In this document: positions 59,243-64,000 of the stretch, piece after piece
Numbering within the stretch: the first letter of the stretch is position 1
Layout: every line of letters begins with the position of its first letter
From: Arthrobacter oryzae
Lineage (GTDB): Bacteria; Actinomycetota; Actinomycetes; Actinomycetales; Micrococcaceae
Length of the DNA: 64,000 bases
Assembly (NCBI RefSeq): GCF_030718995.1
Contig: NZ_CP132204.1
Coordinates: forward strand, 4,340,001 to 4,404,000
Reading direction: 5' to 3'
Notes under the pieces: model-generated
The model's input: the letters and a program-made list of their open reading frames with translations, nothing else
Told to the model about the DNA's origin: nothing
Databases searched by the model: none
Position numbers and translations under genes: made by a program

Positions 59243-59779
59243 TCAGCCTCCGACGAAACATTTCCCGGTTGCCAGCACCGGAAGGACTGTGACCACCACA
59301 GCTCCTTCGCGGATCTGGCCGATCACGCAATCCCCACCCTGCAGGGCCGCCGCCTCAATGGCGTCGACCGCCAGGCCGGTTGGCGTGCTGCCGGCCGACA
59401 CCTGCAGTGAACCGGCGGGTATACCCGCTCCCGTCAGCGCCGCGGCCACCTGCTCCTGACCAGGTTTGGGGTTGGCTGCGGCGACTCCGCGGAGGGCGTT
59501 GCCGACTGTTTCAGTGAGGCGGGCGGTCGCGGCGTCAACCTCCGGCTGCCCCGCAGCCGCCGACGCGGAAGAGGAGCCGGCCGGTGCAGCCGGTTGTTCG
59601 GCCCGCGAGGAGCCTGCCGGGGACCCGGCCTGCGTTCCGGTGCAGCCCGCGAGGCCGGCTGCGATGACAAACGCCCCCATGAGCAGGGCACAGGCGCTGC
59701 GTACGCGCCGCCCGGTTCCGGACCGTGGCGTGCCGTACCGGCGACCGTACTGTTGCTGGGATGTCTCTGCGCGGATCAC
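59243..59779 (-). CDS. Putative lipoprotein, DUF6993-like
   Basis: This 178-aa protein has an Arg-rich start, a hydrophobic segment (ALLMGAFVIAAGLAG) and the lipobox LAGC, so lipidation of Cys46 is likely. A long N-region precedes the signal; a GTG or ATG further in could be the true start. The linker is Ser/Ala/Gln-rich. The mature domain (DAATARLTETVGNALRGV ... GKCFVGG) has two Cys that could pair. The family call is tentative and the function unknown. It lies upstream of ettA on the same strand. Confidence 0.72.
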   Translation of the reverse strand: MIRAETSQQQYGRRYGTPRSGTGRRVRSACALLMGAFVIAAGLAGCTGTQAGSPAGSSRAEQPAAPAGSSSASAAAGQPEVDAATARLTETVGNALRGVAAANPKPGQEQVAAALTGAGIPAGSLQVSAGSTPTGLAVDAIEAAALQGGDCVIGQIREGAVVVTVLPVLATGKCFVGG

Positions 59780-59841
59780 TGTGCCATTCTGCCATGCGGC
59801 ACCGCAGGGGTACGGTGCCGCAGGCGGCGTCGGCGGTGTAT

Positions 59842-60420
59842 TCAGGCGGCGGCTCCGGTGAGTTCGCCGGTCGCCGGATCGAGCTGCAGGACGCCGCCGT
59901 TTTCGTCGTCAACGAATATGCCTTCAGCTGCCGGGTCGTCGCTTTCGTCTTGCTCGCGGCCGTCTCCGGCGTCATCCGGTTCTTCAGTACCCTGCCCGAT
60001 GCCGTCCTGCGTCCCGGATACGGAGCCTTGCTGGCCCTGCCCCATACCGGGCTGGGCGGAGTTTCCGGCCGTGCGGATGAAGTTGGCGGAGCCCCACATA
60101 AGGTCATGGCCCACTGACTCGGCGTTGATCTCGGCAACATGGTGGATCCGGCCGTCTTTTTCCCAGCTCCGCATCTTGAGCCGGCCCACGATGATGACGC
60201 GCTGGCCTTTCTTGATGCTGCAGCCCATATTGCCAGCCAGCTGTCGGTAGCCCTGCACGGTGAACCAATTCGTGTTGCCGTCCACCCACGTGCCGGACGC
60301 GCGGTCATAACGCCGGTCTGTCGAGCCGAGCCGAAACGATGCGGTGGGCACTCCCCGGGGTGTGGTGGAACTTTTGATCTCCGTGGCAACGAAGCCCCGG
60401 ACAGTGATGGTGTCAGTCAT
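59842..60420 (-). CDS. ssb: Single-stranded DNA-binding protein lacking the usual acidic tip
   Basis: SSB coats single-stranded DNA. The 192-aa protein has the OB-fold blocks MTDTITVRGFVATEIKSSTT, FRLGSTDRRYDRASGTWVDG, NTNWFTVQGYRQLAGNM and KKGQRVIIVGRLKMRSWEKD. The C-terminus ends GGVLQLDPATGELTGAAA instead of the DDDIPF-type tip that recruits repair and replication proteins. It is thus a secondary, SsbB-like paralogue in type, not the primary replicative SSB. The ATG is chosen at MTDTITVRG, rejecting a 45-codon extension. An acidic stretch (EEPDDAGDGREQDESDD) precedes the end. Confidence 0.9.
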   Translation of the reverse strand: MTDTITVRGFVATEIKSSTTPRGVPTASFRLGSTDRRYDRASGTWVDGNTNWFTVQGYRQLAGNMGCSIKKGQRVIIVGRLKMRSWEKDGRIHHVAEINAESVGHDLMWGSANFIRTAGNSAQPGMGQGQQGSVSGTQDGIGQGTEEPDDAGDGREQDESDDPAAEGIFVDDENGGVLQLDPATGELTGAAA

Positions 60421-60643
60421 CTTGGTTTCCTGTCTCGAAAATGATGGTGCCCTAGCAGGCATCTTCAGCTTCACGCCGCCAGGGCCAGGGAGCGAGGGGC
60501 GGCCTTTGTTATGTGCAAAACTCCCGCTGAAGTCCGGATGTGGGGGACGAGTCAAAACGCCCGTAAACAGGCTGACTGGCCGAGGGCGCGCGGCACTGTA
60601 AACTTTTCTAGGCGCCGCCGGAATGGCCCGGACGCGCCCACGT

Positions 60644-60716
60644 GCCCCAGTAGCTCAGGGGATAGAGCAGCGGCCTTCTAATCCGCCGGTCGGGGGTTCG
60701 ATTCCCTCCTGGGGCA
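60644..60716 (+). tRNA. tRNA-Arg(TCT)
   Basis: The acceptor stem GCCCCAG pairs with CTGGGGC. The anticodon loop CTTCTAA gives TCT (arginine), although the base pair closing the loop (C31/T39) is mismatched. The T arm reads GGGGGTTCGATTCCCTCC. Discriminator is A and CCA is not encoded. It lies alone on the plus strand. Confidence 0.93.
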
Positions 60717-60723
60717 CAACACG

Positions 60724-60767
60724 AAGCGGCTCCCGCCTGCGCCAAGCAGAGGGGGCCGCTTTGTTTG
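60724..60767 (+). terminator. Terminator after tRNA-Arg
   Basis: AAGCGGCTCCC (60724-60734) pairs with GGGGGCCGCTT (60751-60761) with one wobble. TTGTTTG follows the stem. It is 7 nt past the tRNA end. Confidence 0.82.
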
Positions 60768-60922
60768 TCCTGGACGTGACATGCCGAAATGCGGGACAAC
60801 AGCCTTCTGCGGGCTAATTACGCTAAGCATGCTTATGATTCAGGGGCGGCGCTGACTCATTTGAAGTGGCGTCGGCGCCGCGCCTTCCGCCACCGGCGGA
60901 TCACCTCGGAGAGGATGGACCC

Positions 60923-61366
60923 ATGACTCAGCAATCACCGGACAACGAGCCGCGCGAGACAGCCGCACCATCACCCCAGTCTGAGCTGGCACAGCCGGTC
61001 CCGGCCCAGCCTGAGCCGGCACAGCCCGGCCCGGCCCGGCCAACGCCGGCACAGCCAACGCCATCAACTCCGCCAGCAGCGTCGCCCCTGCCCGAGGACC
61101 GCCACGTCACCAGGGCAGGCATGGTCTGGGCCGCCGTAGCCACCGCTTTGGCGGTGATGGTGCTCCTGATCATCTTCATCCTGCAGAACCAGGATTATGT
61201 GCAGGTCCGGTACTTCGGACTCGAGGGCGCGGTGCCGCTGGGCATCGCGCTGTTCATCGCGGCTGTCGGCGGCGGGGTGCTCGTGGCTGTCGCCGGGGCC
61301 GCACGAATCATCCAACTGCGGGCCGCGGCCCACCGCCGCCGCGTCCTTGCGCAGCGGGTCCGCTAA
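60923..61366 (+). CDS. LapA-domain (DUF1049) membrane protein
   Basis: This 147-aa protein starts MTQQSPDNEPRETAAPSPQS, with GGAGAGGATGG upstream. The first 60 residues are a Pro/Ala-rich linker built on a loose PAQPEPAQPGP unit. Two membrane helices follow (VWAAVATALAVMVLLIIFIL and LGIALFIAAVGGGVLVAVAG), with QNQDYVQVRYFG between them. That pair is the LapA/DUF1049 fold. In E. coli LapA acts with LapB in lipopolysaccharide assembly, which this Gram-positive organism lacks, so the role here is unknown. Confidence 0.88.
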   Translation: MTQQSPDNEPRETAAPSPQSELAQPVPAQPEPAQPGPARPTPAQPTPSTPPAASPLPEDRHVTRAGMVWAAVATALAVMVLLIIFILQNQDYVQVRYFGLEGAVPLGIALFIAAVGGGVLVAVAGAARIIQLRAAAHRRRVLAQRVR

Positions 61367-61388
61367 GCACGCCGAAGCGCACGCCGCT

Positions 61389-61565
61389 TCACCGGTGGTC
61401 CGTCTCGCCCCTATGTCCTTCGGGGGTGTCGTCCATCCCGGCTATATCGGGTTCGATCGTAGCGGCCAGGTCGCCGGCGACGGTGTCCCGTCCCGCCTCG
61501 TCCACCGGCCGGGTCGTTCCGTCGTCCCCGCGCGCGGTGCCGTCTTCGTCTGGAATCTCGGTCAT
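61389..61565 (-). CDS. Possible small acidic protein (58 aa)
   Basis: An ATG at 61565 opens a 58-codon frame (MTEIPDEDGTARGDDGTTRP... ending HRGETDHR, TGA). It is rich in Asp, Glu, Thr and Gly and has no hydrophobic segment. Third-position GC is high, which fits the genome but is not decisive. No clear ribosome site precedes the ATG. It lies between the convergent LapA-domain and AHSA1 genes. I do not recognise it; it may be non-coding. Confidence 0.32.
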   Translation of the reverse strand: MTEIPDEDGTARGDDGTTRPVDEAGRDTVAGDLAATIEPDIAGMDDTPEGHRGETDHR

Positions 61566-61647
61566 GTGCCCAAGCTAGCCCCGAACGTCCCGCGTGTCGA
61601 CGCCCCGCACGGCGGCGCCCACGTCCAAGCCGCCTCAGGCCGAATCG

Positions 61648-62079
61648 TCAGCGCTCCAACAGCTCCTTAAGGTTCCCCAGCACCATCTCCCAGAGCTTGG
61701 CGGATTCCTCTGCCTCTGATTCGCTCTTGTTGTTCCCCTGCGTGATGATGACGCGCGTGCCGTCAGGGCTTTCGTCCAGCCGGTACTCCACGGTGTGGTA
61801 GTTTTCGGGCTCATCCGGCAGCCCCGTCAGCGGGCTGTAGTGGGTGATGCGCAGGAGTTCTTCGTGCCGGTTTTCGAGCACGACTCCCTTGTCCTGATAG
61901 CTTTTGCCCTTCCACTCCCCGGCAAAGGTCACGGGTTCACCTACCTGCCAGGTGGTAGTCAGTTGAGTGCCGAGGAAATATTGCCTGACGATATCCGGAT
62001 CGGTCAACGCCTGCCATACCCGGCTCCGCGGGGCGTCCACGAGCACCGACGCCCGGGCGTCCTTGATCGGATCTTCCAT
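61648..62079 (-). CDS. AHSA1/SRPBCC-domain protein
   Basis: This 143-aa START-like (SRPBCC) protein begins MEDPIKDARASVLVDAPRSR, with GGGAGG seven bases upstream. The typical blocks are VLVDAPRSRVWQALTDPDIV, YFLGTQLTTTWQVGEPVTF and the C-terminal helix AEESAKLWEMVLGNLKELLE. Such proteins bind small hydrophobic ligands or act as Hsp90-type regulators in eukaryotes; the bacterial roles vary. A 26-codon longer start is rejected. It lies downstream of the sugar isomerase operon terminator on the same strand. Confidence 0.9.
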   Translation of the reverse strand: MEDPIKDARASVLVDAPRSRVWQALTDPDIVRQYFLGTQLTTTWQVGEPVTFAGEWKGKSYQDKGVVLENRHEELLRITHYSPLTGLPDEPENYHTVEYRLDESPDGTRVIITQGNNKSESEAEESAKLWEMVLGNLKELLER

Positions 62080-62132
62080 GTGAGTGCCTCCCTTGGCACG
62101 ACAATACGCGCGGTCAACGAAGGTGTTAAGGG

Positions 62133-62172
62133 CAAGAAAACGGCCCGGCACCGTCATGCGGTGCCGGGCCGT
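62133..62172 (-). terminator. Terminator of the DUF993/isomerase operon
   Basis: ACGGCCCGGCACCG (62140-62153) pairs with CGGTGCCGGGCCGT (62159-62172) around 5 bases. On the minus strand the stem continues TTTTCTTGCCC, an intrinsic terminator 13 bp after the isomerase stop. Confidence 0.87.
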
Positions 62173-62185
62173 CAGCCGGAGGCAG

Positions 62186-63028
62186 TCAGGCGAACGGCAG
62201 GACGAGTGCCGCGTAGCGCTCCTTCATGGTGGCCAGGACGCTGTCGCCGTCAGCGTCCCAGATTTCCTGGTTGAAGATTTCCACTTCGATGTCGCCGGTG
62301 TAGCCGGCGTCCCGGACCCACGTGCCGATGGTCGCGAAGTCGATGACGCCGTCGCCCATCATGCCCCGGGACAACAGGGCGTCGGCGGCGATGGGCAGGT
62401 TGAAGTCGCAGACCTGGTAGGACGCGAGGCGGCCCTCCCGCCCTGCCCGTTCGATCTGCGCCTTCAGGTCCGGGTCCCACCAGACGTGGAACGTGTCGAC
62501 GGCGACGCCGACGGCTTTGGCGTCGTACGGCGCCGCCAGGTCCAGGGCCTGGCCCAGGGTGGAGATCAGGGCGCGGTCGGCGGCGTACATCGGGTGCAGT
62601 GGTTCAAGGACCAGCCGCACGCCGTTCTCGACGGCGAACGGAACCAGGTCCGCGAGGCGGTCGGCAACGCGCCGGCGGGCGGCCACCACGTCCTTCTCCC
62701 CCGGGGCAAGGCCACCGACCACAAGGAAGAGCTCCCGGGTATCCAACGCCACGGCTTCCAGGATCGCGGCACGGTTGTCGGCAAGTGCGCCCGCCTGTCC
62801 TTCGGCGTCCGGCGCTGTCAGGAAGCCGCCCCGGCACAGCGAGGAAACACGCAGGCCGGCGTCCTTGATGAGCTTCGCAGCTTTCTCCACTCCGGCTTCG
62901 TGGACGCGGTCACGCCACGGGCCAATAGCGGGGATACCGGCACGGGCGCAGCCGTCAACGGCCTCGGCCAGGGTCCATTTCTTGGTGGTGGCGCTGTTGA
63001 GGGACAGCCTTGAGAAGTCGTTGCTCAT
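62186..63028 (-). CDS. Sugar phosphate isomerase/epimerase-like TIM-barrel protein
   Basis: This 280-aa protein is of the xylose-isomerase-like TIM barrel type (AP endonuclease family 2). Metal-ligand candidates are Glu in RLVLEPLHPMYAADRA, Asp in GVAVDTFHVWWDPDL, and the last Glu in DIEVEIFNQEIW. SLNSATTKKWTLAEAVDGCA is a usual start. Members isomerise or epimerise sugars, and some cleave 3-keto-glycosides, so the reaction is not assignable here. It overlaps the upstream DUF993 gene by ATGA (63025-63028) and is translationally coupled. An oxidoreductase may lie beyond the window. Confidence 0.87.
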   Translation of the reverse strand: MSNDFSRLSLNSATTKKWTLAEAVDGCARAGIPAIGPWRDRVHEAGVEKAAKLIKDAGLRVSSLCRGGFLTAPDAEGQAGALADNRAAILEAVALDTRELFLVVGGLAPGEKDVVAARRRVADRLADLVPFAVENGVRLVLEPLHPMYAADRALISTLGQALDLAAPYDAKAVGVAVDTFHVWWDPDLKAQIERAGREGRLASYQVCDFNLPIAADALLSRGMMGDGVIDFATIGTWVRDAGYTGDIEVEIFNQEIWDADGDSVLATMKERYAALVLPFA

Positions 63029-64000
63029 ACTCCCACTCCGTTGATGCGCAGGTAGTCCGACATCCGGAACGCGGCAAGGGCAGGGTCCTTGAGCAGGCCT
63101 GCCTGGTCAGCCAGTTCGAAGGTCTTCGCAAGGTGCACGACGGAGCGGCCCGAGTGCAGTCCGCCCACCATCTGGAACCCCGGCTGCTTGCCGTTGAGCC
63201 AGGACATGAACGCGATGCCGGCCTTGTAGTAGAACGTGGGTGCGCTGAAGATGTGCTTGCCCAGTTCCCGGGTGGAGTCCAGGATGGCGCGGGCCCTGAC
63301 GGCGTCGCCGGCGTCGTAGCTTTGCAGCGCGGCCGATGCTGCCGGGTAGATGGCGGCGAAGATGCCCAGCAGGGCATCCGAGTGGCGGGTGCCGTCGCCG
63401 TCGATCAGTTCCGGATAGTTGAAGTCGTCGCCGGTGTACAGGCGGACACCCTCGGGGAGGGACGCACGGAGCGCCACCTCGTGGCTGGCGTCAAGGAGCG
63501 AAACCTTGACCCCGTCCACCTTGTCCGCATGCTCGCGGATCAGGGACAGGAAGGTGTCTGTGGCTGTGGAGACGTCGTCCGAGCCCCAGTAGCCGGCCAG
63601 GGCCGGATCGAACATGGTGCCCAGCCAGTGCAGGATCACCGGCTGGTCCGCTTCCTGCAGGAGGGTGGAGTACACATGCAGGTAGTCGTCCGGACCGCTC
63701 GCCGCCTTCGCCAGTGCCCGTGAGGCCATGAGGATGACTTTGGGTCCGGCCTCGGAGACGACGGCGACCTGCTCGCGGTAGGCGTCCAGGACAGCCTGGA
63801 TTCCGGCAGCACCTGTCGGCAGGGCGGCCAGGTCCAGCTGGTCGGTGCCGGCGCCGCAGGACACCAGGTCGCGGACTGACTTGCCGGCCGTGGCCGGGCC
63901 ACCCGCTTCGACAACGGATGCGGCCTCGACGCCGGTGCGCTTGATCAGTTGCTGGGTGGCCGCCCAGTCCAGGCCCATGCCGCGCTGGGCTGTGTCCATG
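63025..64000 (-). CDS. DUF993-family protein, partial (N-terminus off right edge)
   Basis: The frame reads to the right edge, so the N-terminus is missing; the methionine at 63999 (MDTAQRGMGLDW) is probably internal. The visible 324 residues carry VISEAGPKVILMASRALAK-like and HWLGTMFDPALAGYWGSDD segments, and GVKVSLLDASHEVALRA with a Lys that could correspond to the Schiff-base Lys of dihydrodipicolinate-synthase-like enzymes. DUF993 proteins are annotated as DHDPS-like TIM barrels, and their reaction is not established. Its stop overlaps the next gene's ATG. Together with the isomerase it suggests a sugar catabolic pathway, which is inference. Confidence 0.83.
   Translation of the reverse strand, partial: MDTAQRGMGLDWAATQQLIKRTGVEAASVVEAGGPATAGKSVRDLVSCGAGTDQLDLAALPTGAAGIQAVLDAYREQVAVVSEAGPKVILMASRALAKAASGPDDYLHVYSTLLQEADQPVILHWLGTMFDPALAGYWGSDDVSTATDTFLSLIREHADKVDGVKVSLLDASHEVALRASLPEGVRLYTGDDFNYPELIDGDGTRHSDALLGIFAAIYPAASAALQSYDAGDAVRARAILDSTRELGKHIFSAPTFYYKAGIAFMSWLNGKQPGFQMVGGLHSGRSVVHLAKTFELADQAGLLKDPALAAFRMSDYLRINGVGV

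Noticed and set aside
1..64000. CRISPR arrays, insertion sequences, integrases or prophage genes
   Set aside because: No regularly spaced repeats, transposase or integrase motifs were seen on either strand.

Overview
The window is a compact, high-GC actinobacterial chromosome segment. Gene order and protein content point to the Micrococcaceae (Arthrobacter/Pseudarthrobacter group). Evidence for this includes the clpX-clpP-clpP-tig block, an ileS translational T-box, a mycothiol-linked Rv2466c-type thioredoxin-fold protein, a VKOR-like oxidoreductase, a group II truncated haemoglobin and the rne-rplU-rpmA-obgE-proB-proA-nadD-rsfS series. GTG and TTG starts with good Shine-Dalgarno sites are frequent, and most genes lie on the minus strand in overlapping operons. 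I saw no insertion sequence, prophage, CRISPR array or replication origin. The content is mainly core genome, with accessory sugar-utilisation loci.

Region by region. 1-3.6 kb: metE (C-terminus off the left edge) and metF, the last two steps of methionine synthesis, behind a possibly structured leader. 3.6-9.2 kb: a six-gene Bat-type operon (MoxR ATPase, DUF58, a DUF4381-like membrane protein, two von Willebrand A proteins, and a membrane-anchored C-terminal protein), with a perfect 28-bp palindrome and a divergent 67-aa ORF upstream. 9.2-13.7 kb: a carbohydrate ABC importer (two permeases and a lipoprotein) with a ROK regulator but no ATPase. 13.8-16.5 kb: an RsmC/RlmG-like methyltransferase, a flavin monooxygenase-like protein and a YjdM/PhnA zinc-ribbon protein. 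16.6-17.1 kb: two identical tRNA-Ala(GGC) genes with matched promoters.

17.1-30.3 kb: rsfS, a low-complexity membrane protein, nadD, a small His-tailed membrane protein, proA, proB, obgE, rpmA, rplU, a TPP-riboswitch-controlled thiD-tenA fusion, and rne. 30.7-41.0 kb: a VKOR-like gene, ndk, DUF4233, folC, T-box-controlled ileS, an SDR oxidoreductase and a divergent valS of apparently archaeal type. 41.4-46.6 kb: an Rv2466c-like protein, clpX, two clpP genes and tig (protein folding and proteolysis). 46.6-48.4 kb: tRNA-Pro, tRNA-Gly, a Nei-type glycosylase and rpiB. 48.5-60.4 kb: a DUF1648-like membrane protein, pepN, osmC-like, an epimerase-like protein, a short MscS channel with a truncated haemoglobin, a Pr6Pr membrane protein, an unknown conserved protein, tesB, ettA, a lipoprotein and a tail-less ssb. 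60.6-64 kb: tRNA-Arg, a LapA-domain protein, an AHSA1 protein, and an operon of a sugar-phosphate isomerase-like protein with a DUF993 protein cut by the right edge.

Several RNA switches tie synthesis to need. The TPP aptamer reaches into the first thiD-tenA start codon. The ileS T-box leader carries an ATC specifier candidate and a visible anti-Shine-Dalgarno pairing. Intrinsic terminators separate most transcription units. No clearly undescribed large system is evident. The best leads are the metF leader, the moxR palindrome with its small ORF, the tail-less SSB, the His-tailed small membrane protein and the DUF993/isomerase operon at the right edge.
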